Positions 1-6,788 are shown, counted from the first letter of the stretch. The stretch: 11,965 nucleotides of DNA from Bacillota bacterium (GCA_023451115.1 JAEXFV010000195.1:1-11965), one strand, 5' to 3'. A program made the numbers and translations. Notes: generated by a model from the letters alone, not told the origin.

Positions 1-102
1 CTCCGGGGTAGGGGAAGACGGGGGGATGTTAGCCGGCTCGGTGCAGCCCAACAGGGATGCACATAGAAGCAACGAAACAACGAGAGCAGAAAAACGCTTC
101 AT
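1..102 (-). CDS. Lipoprotein, N-terminal fragment (runs off left edge)
   Basis: The minus strand from 102 encodes 34 residues that are open to the window edge. The N-terminus is a textbook lipoprotein signal: MKR, then a hydrophobic stretch (FSALVVSLLLCASL), then the lipobox LLGC with Cys20 as the predicted lipidated residue, followed by a Pro/Ser/Glu-rich linker (TEPANIPPSSPTPE). The start is supported by an AAGGAGA ribosome-binding site (111-117 on the plus strand) eight bases before the ATG. The protein should be exported and anchored to the outer face of the membrane. Its function cannot be told because the mature domain lies outside the window; substrate-binding proteins of transporters and sporulation or cell-wall lipoproteins are possible. 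It lies downstream, in the same direction, of the structured RNA region at 262-497. Confidence 0.8.
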   Translation of the reverse strand, partial: MKRFSALVVSLLLCASLLGCTEPANIPPSSPTPE

Positions 103-240
103 TTGAAATTTCTCCTTCTCCCCAGCCCCTAAGGCTTCGGGACTTCCATAATGTACCATGCAAAGCTGGCGCTTTGGATTTCTTTCCCCTGAACCCTTCA
201 GGATTAGGGGACTTCCTTTTAACAACATAATACCCAAATG
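103..240 (-). promoter_or_regulatory. Hairpin-rich 5' leader of the lipoprotein gene with possible promoter
   Basis: Between the RNA terminator and the lipoprotein start there are three local hairpins: CCTGAA/TTCAGG (188-193 with 197-202), CAAAGC/GCTTTG (161-166 with 171-176), and a CCC/GGG-closed loop at 127-141. The sequence GGGACTTCC occurs twice (139-147 and 208-216). A possible minus-strand promoter has TATTAT (plus-strand 227-232) and TATACA (250-255) with 17 bp between them. The promoter call is weak; the hairpins are directly visible. Confidence 0.35.
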
Positions 241-261
241 CATCGGAATTGTATACATGAA

Positions 262-497
262 GCGCAAAAAACCGCTGCATTTTGCAGCCGGTTTTTGCTG
301 AATAACTGGCGCTTGCGTTATACTCAGTATGTTACGCCGCATCGTAAGCGCCAACTTGGCTTTGCCTGCTATGCCTGCAATGGAGGGCTGGAGCCCGATA
401 CCGATTTGGGGCAATCCCTTGCTCTCGAGAATATACTCCATAATAAGTGGAGGTTGCAAGGACTAGGACATAAAACGCTTTGTGTTTTGTCCCAATA
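262..497 (-). ncRNA. Candidate structured RNA ending in an intrinsic terminator
   Basis: This stretch has no credible gene on either strand but is dense in helices. In plus-strand coordinates: GGACxxAAAAC/GTTTTGTCC (466-476 with 484-492), CCTTGC/GCAAGG (417-422 with 456-461) enclosing CTCCA/TGGAG (436-440 with 448-452), GGGC/GCCC (385-388 with 393-396), GCCAA/TTGGC (350-354 with 356-360), and a 7-bp GGCGCTT/AAGCGCC helix (308-314 with 346-352) enclosing GCGT/ACGC plus ATAC/GTAT. TGCCTGC occurs twice at a 9-base period (363-369, 372-378). The minus strand is favoured because a U-tailed terminator lies at its 3' end (264-298). I do not recognise it as tmRNA, SRP RNA, RNase P RNA, T-box or a riboswitch class I know. 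It could be a free RNA or an attenuator leader for the lipoprotein gene; the ends are approximate. Confidence 0.4.
264..298 (-). terminator. Intrinsic terminator of the candidate RNA
   Basis: GCAAAAAACCG plus CTGCA (264-279) pairs with TGCAG plus CGG and TTTTTGC (283-298), with a 3-base loop and one bulged C at 288 or 289. On the minus strand the GC-rich core is followed by six T, the typical form of a rho-independent terminator. The plus-strand reading also has five T, but no gene on that strand ends here. Confidence 0.7.
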
Positions 498-638
498 GTA
501 GGCAAATATGTAGCAGAATGCGCTTGAAAAAAGTTGAAATTAATATAAACTAAAAGATAAGGATAATGGTGTGATAAAGAATAGAACAAATTGGAATTTG
601 CAAATGTCAAAATGGAACCAAATCGTGAGGTGTTAGTA

Positions 639-1913
639 ATGCTTCAACAAAATAAGGATAAGCACGAAGCTTTTACCAGTATTCTCCGTGATGAATTACA
701 AATGGCTCTGGGTTGCACCGAACCAATTGCAATCGCTTATTGCGCTGCATGCACAACCCGGTTGCTTGGAAAATGCGCCGATCGGTTCGAGGTATACTGT
801 TCCGGCAACATCATCAAAAACGTAAAAGCGGTTACTGTTCCTCAAACGGGCGGCATGGTGGGCATTGAAGCTGCGGTTTTGATTGGCGCAATCGCCGGAG
901 ACGCCAGCTTGAAAATGGAAGTGCTCTCCCATGTAACAGACCAGAACCGGGAAGAGCTGATTCAGCGCATGAATCAGGGCATTGTTAAGGTAAATCTGTT
1001 GAATACGGCGCATCCCCTTCATATTATTATAGAAGCGTTCTCCGGGCAAAATTCCGCTTCAGTTGAGATCGTGGATGAGCATACCCAGCTTGGTACTGTG
1101 AAAAAGAACGGGGAAGTCCTGCATCAACTGGAAAAGGACGCGGTAAAGGACAACCTGAAGCAGAGACAGGCACTGAACCTGAAAGATATTTTAGAATATG
1201 CTAATACCGTAGAGTTGGCAGAAGTGGAAGATGTTCTGGAACGCCAAATCAAGTGCAACCTGGAAATCTCCCAGGAGGGGCTTTCCAACATGTGGGGCGC
1301 AGCCGTGGGACAAACCCTGATGAAGAATGAAAAAGATTTGTATGCAAAGCTGTGCGCCGCCGCGTCTGCAGGCAGCGATGCCCGCATGAACGGGTGCGCT
1401 ATGCCGGTAGTGACTAACAGCGGCAGTGGGAACCAGGGCATGACCATTTCCATACCGGTTGCACTCTATGCAAAAGAGAAAAAATATTCCCGGGAAACCA
1501 TGCTGCGCGGATTATGTGTGGCGAACCTGACCGCAGTGCATCAGAAGGCCGCCATAGGGAAGTTGTCTGCATTTTGCGGCGCGGTAAGCGCAGCGGCAGG
1601 CGCGGCCTGCGGCATCGCTTTTATGGATGGCGCGGATTTGGGGGTAATTTCTCAAACGTTAGTGAACTGCATTGCCTCGGTAGGCGGCATGGTTTGCGAT
1701 GGGGCAAAATCCAGCTGTGCCGCGAAAATCGCCATTGCCCTCAACAGCGCATTTATAGGGTATGAGATGGCAAAGTTGGACAGAGGGTTCCGCAATGGCG
1801 AGGGCATTGTAAAAGAAGACGTGGAGGCTACCATATCCAGCGTGGGCCGCATGGCAGCAAAGGGAATGCGGCAAACCGATACCGAAATTTTAAACATTAT
1901 GATCGGAAAATAG
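639..1913 (+). CDS. cyuA: L-cysteine desulfidase, [4Fe-4S] enzyme (UPF0597/CyuA family)
   Basis: A 424-residue protein of the serine-dehydratase-alpha-like UPF0597 family, which breaks L-cysteine into pyruvate, ammonia and sulfide in the cytoplasm. The N-terminal signature LGCTEPIAIAY carries Cys26. Further cysteines at 313, 353 and 360 have spacings of 40 and 7, which match the four cluster-ligand cysteines I recall for the Methanocaldococcus jannaschii enzyme (25, 282, 322, 329). All four ligands are therefore present, and the length is normal. I chose ATG 639 because GAGGTG (627-632) lies at the right distance; a TTG at 591 would add 16 residues without a good ribosome-binding site. Upstream, TTGAAA (534-539) with GATAAG (556-561) at 16 bp is a weak promoter candidate. 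The gene is monocistronic and convergent with the M20 hydrolase. Some members are annotated as serine dehydratase-like, so substrate choice between Cys and Ser is inferred from the family. Confidence 0.88.
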   Translation: MLQQNKDKHEAFTSILRDELQMALGCTEPIAIAYCAACTTRLLGKCADRFEVYCSGNIIKNVKAVTVPQTGGMVGIEAAVLIGAIAGDASLKMEVLSHVTDQNREELIQRMNQGIVKVNLLNTAHPLHIIIEAFSGQNSASVEIVDEHTQLGTVKKNGEVLHQLEKDAVKDNLKQRQALNLKDILEYANTVELAEVEDVLERQIKCNLEISQEGLSNMWGAAVGQTLMKNEKDLYAKLCAAASAGSDARMNGCAMPVVTNSGSGNQGMTISIPVALYAKEKKYSRETMLRGLCVANLTAVHQKAAIGKLSAFCGAVSAAAGAACGIAFMDGADLGVISQTLVNCIASVGGMVCDGAKSSCAAKIAIALNSAFIGYEMAKLDRGFRNGEGIVKEDVEATISSVGRMAAKGMRQTDTEILNIMIGK

Positions 1914-2028
1914 TGGAATTTCCTGCGTTTATTGCTGCTGGAACAGATAGCGAAAACCGATGCTGCAACCATAGATAAAAAACTTGAGGCAATGGAAGCT
2001 GCCCGGAAAACACGGGGAATCATAACAG

Positions 2029-2062
2029 GCAAAAGCCGTCCACTCTTGTGGACGGCTTTTGC
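2029..2062. terminator. Bidirectional intrinsic terminator (cyuA / M20 hydrolase)
   Basis: A perfect 15-bp stem, GCAAAAGCCGTCCAC (2029-2043) and its complement (2048-2062), with a TCTT loop. A T-rich side is present on both strands, so it can end cyuA transcripts and those of the M20 gene from the other side. The 94 bases between it and the M20 stop show nothing recognisable. Confidence 0.85.
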
Positions 2063-2156
2063 TTTACGGCGTTATCTTCTACAGCTCTTTGAGCCGGGAG
2101 GAATTGGGCAAACGCATCAAAGGTTGTGCTTTTATGCCCCTGCCAATTGCGGTAAA

Positions 2157-3527
2157 TTATTTTTTTTCCTCAAAAGAAGGAACAGGTGTCATCTCAACCC
2201 GTTCAACGGACTGCATTTCTTCCAGGTACTGGCAGAAACTTTCCTGGGAAATGAGCGGTTTGAACCCATCCAGCAGCTCGTTGGCAGCCTTAGCATTGTC
2301 TTTGAGCAGGCGGTATGCGCAGATGGCATAGATTTTAGCGGTTTCCACATAGGCCAGATCCTGGTCGATGCAGCGATAGGTTACAGTGTGGCCATCCCCG
2401 CTGAAGCCGTTGGTTCCAAACTGGACGATCGGCATCATGCAGGAGAGTTCGCCTAAGTCCGTGGAACCGGCGGAGTGGATCATGGGATCGGTGGCGGAGT
2501 CGATTACATCCACCTTGCGGCCGTTGGACAGGTCATCCAATACGGACTTGAGCATGTTAACGTTTTTGGAAGGCACATAGGGAAGATAGCCTGCAATGGT
2601 TTCAATCTCTACACCTGCACCCACAGCCATGGCGCCAGCCTTGAGGCAACGGTCCACCTTGTAGGAGGCCTGGCGGATGGCAGGCATGGTCTTTGCACGC
2701 ACGCTGTAATCCATGGTGATGTTGTCCGCGATGATATTGGAAGCATCGCCGCCCTTTGTCATAATGCCGTGGACGCGCACGCAGTCTTTATCATCAAAGG
2801 TTTCCCGGTTTGCGTTGATGGCGGAAATGGCCAGCTGCGCCGCCTCAAAGGCGTCGATGCCCTTGGGCGCCTGGGTGCCGTGGGCTGCTTTCCCGATAAA
2901 CCGCACGGATTTGTTTACAAAACCGTTACCGCTGTCGTTGAGCACGATGGCATAATCAACATTCCAGGTGTGGTGGGCAACCGTAATGTCGATATCGTTT
3001 AACGCGCCCAGGCGGATCATTTCCGATTTGCCGCCGCAGCAGCCAATCTTGCCCTCTTTGATCAGGCCAAGCTTGTATTCCGTATCAGAGCTGAATTCCT
3101 CGGAGGGAACTCCGATAAAGGTAACGTTGCCGTTGATAGCGGCTTTTACCTCGGGATCTACCAATGCCATGGCTGCGCCGTATACTCCGGTCATCTGGCA
3201 ACAATGGCCGCAAGCATGGGCGGCGCCGGTTTCTTCCCATGCATCAGGGTGCAGCGGCATGGGCAGCGCATCCATTTCACCCATGAGGCAGATATTTAAC
3301 CCCTCGGTAGAATTTGGATCTTTCAAATATGCTTTTACACCCGTCACCGCAATGCCGGTTTCCGGCTGCAGTCCCAGGCTTTCCAAGCCCTCTGTCAGCT
3401 TTTGCGCTGTGCGGAATTCTTTAAAGCCGGTTTCCGCATGGGTATAAATATCCATACCGAAGGCTTTGATCTCTTCAGCGCGCTGGTCGATCAGCTCTAC
3501 AATGCGTTGCTCAATATGGTCTAACAT
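2157..3527 (-). CDS. M20-family metallo-amidohydrolase (AbgB/HipO-like)
   Basis: A 456-residue cytoplasmic zinc-type amidohydrolase of peptidase family M20 (M20D-like), a group that hydrolyses N-acyl amino acids, aminobenzoyl-glutamate or dipeptides. Visible family features are GEMDALPM (83-90), HACGH (104-108, Cys106 and His108 as predicted ligands), the PSEEF pair Glu143-Glu144 (catalytic base and ligand), HHT (185-187), AAHG (215-217) in the lid/dimer domain, and GDGHT with His380 near the C-terminus as a further ligand. After HACGH the residues are CCQ instead of the common D-x-H, as noted in the findings. Start ATG 3527 follows AAGGAGGA (plus-strand 3534-3541). No signal peptide. It lies 103 bases downstream of the MFS gene on the same strand, which suggests it acts on the imported substrate. 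The true substrate cannot be read from the sequence. Confidence 0.85.
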   Translation of the reverse strand: MLDHIEQRIVELIDQRAEEIKAFGMDIYTHAETGFKEFRTAQKLTEGLESLGLQPETGIAVTGVKAYLKDPNSTEGLNICLMGEMDALPMPLHPDAWEETGAAHACGHCCQMTGVYGAAMALVDPEVKAAINGNVTFIGVPSEEFSSDTEYKLGLIKEGKIGCCGGKSEMIRLGALNDIDITVAHHTWNVDYAIVLNDSGNGFVNKSVRFIGKAAHGTQAPKGIDAFEAAQLAISAINANRETFDDKDCVRVHGIMTKGGDASNIIADNITMDYSVRAKTMPAIRQASYKVDRCLKAGAMAVGAGVEIETIAGYLPYVPSKNVNMLKSVLDDLSNGRKVDVIDSATDPMIHSAGSTDLGELSCMMPIVQFGTNGFSGDGHTVTYRCIDQDLAYVETAKIYAICAYRLLKDNAKAANELLDGFKPLISQESFCQYLEEMQSVERVEMTPVPSFEEKK

Positions 3528-3554
3528 GGTGCGTCCTCCTTATAGTATATGGAT

Positions 3555-3574
3555 TTTGCGCAAATGTGCGCAAA
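3555..3574 (-). promoter_or_regulatory. Candidate operator upstream of the M20 gene
   Basis: On the minus strand TTTGCGCA occurs twice, exactly 10 bp apart (plus-strand 3567-3574 and 3557-3564), and because TGCGCA is palindromic the pair also reads as an inverted repeat TTTGCGCA/TGCGCAAA with a 4-base loop. One-turn phasing suggests a protein site. An extended -10 element TGCTATACT lies upstream (plus-strand 3620-3628), so a bound protein would sit in the transcribed leader. A second TATACT (3544-3549) is too close to the ribosome-binding site to be a convincing promoter. Confidence 0.4.
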
Positions 3575-3630
3575 GTGAGAACCGGGATTGAATGGGCTTG
3601 GTATCTAGCCCTGGTTAACAGTATAGCAGA

Positions 3631-4986
3631 TCAGGCGCTCAAACCGGCGTCTACTTCTGCCTGCACGGTCTTGCCTAACGCCTTTTTGCTGTCAATCAGT
3701 TTGCGAAGTATGATGGCGGATGCAGTACAAAGCACGCAGGAAATAATGCCGATGATAAAGATTACCCGATAGCCGCTGGTACCCATGCCATCCAGAATGC
3801 TGCCGCATACTGTACCGCGGAACAAGGTGGTAAGGGTGTTCATGCCGAATACGATACCCCAGAGCCGCCCGCTATACTTGAGAGGAACGTTGGCGTCGGC
3901 AATAAGAGTATATTGCAGGCCCGTTACGGTAAAGATGCAGCACCCGGCCAGCACAACCAGCGCCAGATATACATACAGGGAGCCAAAGCCGAACAGCGCC
4001 AGAAGCAGGAATACCGCTGCCAGTGCGATGCAGGTGTATTTTAGCACTACCGTAGAATCGTTCAGCTTGTCGCGGATGGTGCCGCCAATTGGGCTCACTA
4101 CAATACGTAATCCGTTTTTAATGGTGATGACCAACAAGGATGCAACGCTGGCGGATACGGCCAAAACATTGACCAGGAAGGGGTTCATGTAAACGAAAAT
4201 CAGCTGGTTAAACAGGGTCATCGTCATCGTGGCCAGTACGTTAAGCCACAATACAGGCATTTTCAATACGGTAATAAACTCTGCAAAACCGCCGCTGGAT
4301 TTTTTCGTTGCGCTTTGGACAGACGCCTTGGCGGACTTGCGATCCAGCTTAGCCTGGGCAAGGCGCTTTTCCTCAGCAGTGAGGCCAGGCGCACGGAAGA
4401 ATATCCAGGTACCAACGCCTACCAGCCCGCACACAACGCCAATGCACAGCAAAGAGGTCTGGAAACTCAGGTTCAAAGCGGAAATTGCGCCCAGGAAGCC
4501 ATAGTTGATGATTAAAGTGACGATGGCATAGGCGGTTTCCGAGAAGGTCATGATTTTGCCCTGTTCTTCGTCCGTGCCCAGCAGCTTTAACAGCTTGAAA
4601 TAAGGGGTCATCAGCAGGACGTTGGCGGAGAAGGAAAGGCTGATGTAAACCAGAATGAGTATAAAATAGCTGTGGGTGATAGACTCGACGATAGCGGCCG
4701 CACAAGCTACAAAACATCCCACGGAAACCAGCTTGCGGGGGCTAAAGCGGTCTGCAAAAAAGCCGCCGATAAAGCCGCCGATAAATCCACCGATGCTGCC
4801 GATCCCCTCCAGAAAACCAATCTGGGTGTTGGTGAGTTGGAAGATTTCCTGGAATTGTACGTAAAAGTTTTGACTTAACTGCGTAATCAGGAAGGAAGTA
4901 TTGGATAGGGTTGCGAAAAAGGTGAGCCAATACTTCATCAGCATGCCAGGCGCTAAAAATCCGTTTTTCTTTTTGTTTGTTTCCAT
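3631..4986 (-). CDS. MFS transporter, 12-TM type
   Basis: A 451-residue integral membrane protein of the major facilitator superfamily, with many hydrophobic segments along its length and a cytoplasmic charged loop near the middle (about residues 205-225, rich in Lys/Glu/Arg), as expected for a 6+6 layout. The loop after the second membrane segment has the family's motif A in the form ADRFSPRK (78-85), directly after a glycine-rich GGFIGGFIGGFF helix (66-77) encoded by a 12-bp tandem repeat. The start is ATG 4986, eight bases after GGAGG (plus-strand 4995-4999); a TTG at 5001 overlaps that site and is less likely. It lies between two amidohydrolases on the same strand, which suggests import of their substrate, but direction and substrate are inferred. 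The gap to the upstream gene is 289 bases, so it may have its own promoter. Confidence 0.85.
   Translation of the reverse strand: METNKKKNGFLAPGMLMKYWLTFFATLSNTSFLITQLSQNFYVQFQEIFQLTNTQIGFLEGIGSIGGFIGGFIGGFFADRFSPRKLVSVGCFVACAAAIVESITHSYFILILVYISLSFSANVLLMTPYFKLLKLLGTDEEQGKIMTFSETAYAIVTLIINYGFLGAISALNLSFQTSLLCIGVVCGLVGVGTWIFFRAPGLTAEEKRLAQAKLDRKSAKASVQSATKKSSGGFAEFITVLKMPVLWLNVLATMTMTLFNQLIFVYMNPFLVNVLAVSASVASLLVITIKNGLRIVVSPIGGTIRDKLNDSTVVLKYTCIALAAVFLLLALFGFGSLYVYLALVVLAGCCIFTVTGLQYTLIADANVPLKYSGRLWGIVFGMNTLTTLFRGTVCGSILDGMGTSGYRVIFIIGIISCVLCTASAIILRKLIDSKKALGKTVQAEVDAGLSA
4761..4796 (-). repeat. 12-bp tandem repeat inside the MFS gene
   Basis: AGCCGCCGATAA is repeated exactly at 4761-4772 and 4773-4784, followed by a diverged third unit at 4785-4796. 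It encodes the repeated GGFI tetrapeptide of the second membrane helix and keeps the frame, so copy changes would add or remove four residues. Confidence 0.8.
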
Positions 4987-5275
4987 TGCAATTGCCTCCA
5001 AACAATTTTGATTTGGTGGGGCCCGCTAAGGCTTTGGGGCCCGTGATGGACTTCCATCAGGGAAACCGTGAATTCAGGAAATAAAGATGACAGAATACAC
5101 CCCCTTACCAGTGTTTGCTTTGAGCGCCGGCGCCGTTAAGGAAAAATGGGTATAAGAAACAAGCCAAACGCCGAATAACGGCATCGACTGGGAAATATTA
5201 GGCTGTTTTTTGCCGGTTATAATAAAGCGTTAACCCTTTACCACGCCGCCTGGCGCCTGGGCTGCTCAAATGGAA
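4987..5275 (-). promoter_or_regulatory. Intergenic leader upstream of the MFS gene with hairpins
   Basis: No gene is seen here. Visible structures are a TGATGGA/TCCATCA hairpin (5044-5059), GGGCCC repeats that can pair around CTAAGGCTTTG (5019-5042), a GCCG/CGGC hairpin (about 5170-5183), and a near-palindrome AAAGCGTTAACCCTTT (5224-5239) just after the amidohydrolase stop. The first two carry sequence shared with the lipoprotein leader. No clear terminator with a T-run or strong promoter was found, so read-through from the amidohydrolase gene is possible. Confidence 0.35.
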
Positions 5276-6475
5276 TTAGTCGGTTACCAGCTTTCCCTGC
5301 TTATAAACAATGGGGAGTTGATTGAAAATGGAAATATCTTCGTCGGGCTTACCGTCAAACAATACCAAATCCGCCTCATAACCTACTTTGATCTGGCCGC
5401 TTACGTCTCCCAGCCCCATGATGTGGGCACTGTGCATGGTAGCCTGCTGAATCATGTGGACGTTGCTCATGCCGCACCATTCCTTGCGGAGACGGAATTC
5501 CTGGCCCGGCTCTTTTTCCAGGGATTCGATATCCAGGTCGGTTCCCCAACCCAGGATGATACCGTCCTGGTAAGCGCCGGCGATACTTTCCTTAGCGGAG
5601 TTGATAACCAGGGCTGCCCGTTCAGCTAAATACAGCAACTCTGGATTATCTGTGTTTGCAATGTCTGCGCACCATTGCATCACCGCCAGCGTAGGCACGA
5701 TAAAATGCTTGTCATTGTTGTCTTTAATGCGTTTGCGCAATTCCTTATTGCACCAGGTTGCGTGTTCAATGGTGCGCACCCCTGCATCCAGGCAGGTTTC
5801 AATGCTTTGTGCGCTGTGCGCATGCGCTGCGGCATATACCCCGCGGGCTGTAGCGGCCTGTACTGCGGCAAAAACTTCTTCCGGTGTCACCACTAACTGC
5901 CCTGGGTGTCCCATGGTGGACATTACGCTGCCAGAAACAAATATTTTGATAAAGTCCGCGTCGTTGGCAATTTCCTGACGGGCGGCTTTCATCCATTCCT
6001 GTGGGCCATCGGCGCCAGGGTTGTTGTTCATACTGCTTTTGCCTGTGCCGGCAATGCCGTTCCCGCAGGCGAACAGGCGGGGGCCGTTAAATACGCCGGA
6101 CGCAATGACTTTTTTTACCTTGACGCCAAGCCGGTCTGGAGAACCCATGCAGCGCAGCGTGGTGTACCCCATGCGCAGCAGCCGCTTGCTCCATAGGCAG
6201 GAAGCGTTGACAAAATCAAAGGGGCTGCGGATCTTCCAGTTATCCAGGAAATTTACGCTGATGGCGTCGCTGTGCTGGTGAATGTCATATAAGCCGGGCA
6301 AAAGGGTTTTGCCCGTACAGTCTACCACGGTGTCCTGGGGTTGGGCAGGGATGGTATTGGCTTTTTCCATGGCGGTAATTTTATTGCCGGCAAAGGATAC
6401 GTCTGCATACTCATGGGCAAAACCGCCGGAAACCTCTTTTACCAGCCTGCAGTTTTTTAGAATTGTAGCCTTCAT
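5276..6475 (-). CDS. Amidohydrolase-superfamily hydrolase (Xaa-Pro dipeptidase / imidazolonepropionase-like)
   Basis: A 399-residue cytoplasmic metal-dependent hydrolase. The expected ligand set of the amidohydrolase superfamily is visible: HxH as IHQH (His66, His68) after GKTLLPGLYD, the likely carboxylated lysine Lys177 in DFIKIF, histidines at 218/220 (AAHAH) and 238 (IEHAT), and the catalytic aspartate Asp313 in GWGTDLD. The ends carry the beta-sandwich typical of the family (residues 1-60 and GYEADLVLFDG near 366-375). This pattern fits the group that includes Xaa-Pro and acyl-amino-acid dipeptidases; imidazolonepropionase is a relative but no other histidine-degradation gene is present. 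Start ATG 6475 is six bases after AGGAGG (plus-strand 6482-6487); a TTG at 6481 overlaps that site. It lies between the mini-protein and MFS genes on the same strand. The exact substrate is unknown. Confidence 0.85.
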   Translation of the reverse strand: MKATILKNCRLVKEVSGGFAHEYADVSFAGNKITAMEKANTIPAQPQDTVVDCTGKTLLPGLYDIHQHSDAISVNFLDNWKIRSPFDFVNASCLWSKRLLRMGYTTLRCMGSPDRLGVKVKKVIASGVFNGPRLFACGNGIAGTGKSSMNNNPGADGPQEWMKAARQEIANDADFIKIFVSGSVMSTMGHPGQLVVTPEEVFAAVQAATARGVYAAAHAHSAQSIETCLDAGVRTIEHATWCNKELRKRIKDNNDKHFIVPTLAVMQWCADIANTDNPELLYLAERAALVINSAKESIAGAYQDGIILGWGTDLDIESLEKEPGQEFRLRKEWCGMSNVHMIQQATMHSAHIMGLGDVSGQIKVGYEADLVLFDGKPDEDISIFNQLPIVYKQGKLVTD

Positions 6476-6498
6476 GACCAACCTCCTGTTTTATAAAT

Positions 6499-6514
6499 AA
6501 TGCATGATGCATCA
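6499..6514 (-). promoter_or_regulatory. Palindromic site upstream of the amidohydrolase gene
   Basis: AATGCAT (6499-6505) is followed by the perfect 10-bp palindrome TGATGCATCA (6505-6514), giving two ATGCAT cores seven bases apart. A possible -10 TATAAA (plus-strand 6491-6496) lies next to it on the minus strand, so a bound protein would block that promoter. ATGCAT cores also occur in the divergent control region at 6818-6825 and 6901-6908. Function is inferred. Confidence 0.35.
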
Positions 6515-6596
6515 AAAAAGATATTATTGCTGCCGAAAGCCCTGGCTAAGTATTTCAAAACTGTCCTGTATGATATGAGGTATGCCCAAAATATTA

Positions 6597-6788
6597 TCAA
6601 GCGGAATGATGAATGGCTTTATTCGGGTCGCTTGTGAATTGCTGCTTGAGATATTGGTTACGGGTAAAAACCATTGCTTTGGCTAAAAGCAAAATTGTGT
6701 TTTGATGCTCAATGGGAAGCATAGTTGTAACATTGATGATTTGATCTAAAATAGTACCAGCTGATTGCGGGATGGGATGCATGCTCAA
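6597..6788 (-). CDS. Small helical protein resembling an XRE regulator tail, no DNA-binding domain
   Basis: A 63-residue cytoplasmic protein with no recognised family. I prefer the TTG start at 6788, seven bases after AGGAGGT (plus-strand 6796-6802); an in-frame ATG at 6782 would be 13 bases away and give 61 residues. It has its own strong promoter (TTGAAA, 17 bp, TATAAT). After a short N-terminus (SMHPIPQSAG) the protein is predicted to be helical. Residues 13-39 (ILDQIINVTTMLP onward) align without gaps to residues 81-107 of the divergently encoded XRE regulator (ILAELYEVAKDLS onward), with 8 identities in 27 and several conservative pairs. It lacks any helix-turn-helix. It could pair with and modulate the regulator, or be an unrelated small helical protein. 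The AT-rich base use differs from its downstream neighbours. Confidence 0.6.
   Translation of the reverse strand: MSMHPIPQSAGTILDQIINVTTMLPIEHQNTILLLAKAMVFTRNQYLKQQFTSDPNKAIHHSA

Noticed and set aside
29..280. 83-residue minus-strand open frame over the lipoprotein start
   Set aside because: It overlaps the lipoprotein signal peptide in another frame, runs through leader hairpins, and has no recognisable features.
262..497. T-box riboswitch
   Set aside because: No GGGTGGNACCGCG-type antiterminator sequence and no tRNA-dependent gene downstream.
262..497. Class I cyclic di-GMP riboswitch, suggested by a GCAAAGCC string on the minus strand
   Set aside because: The paired GGGCAAACC and GGGACGCAAAGCC pattern of that class is not present.
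591..638. Upstream TTG start of cyuA giving 16 extra residues
   Set aside because: No suitable ribosome-binding site, whereas GAGGTG lies eight bases before ATG 639 and the family N-terminus fits that start.
1932..2456. 174-residue plus-strand open frame after cyuA
   Set aside because: It would have to read through a perfect terminator hairpin and then continues antisense to the M20 gene; no ribosome-binding site.
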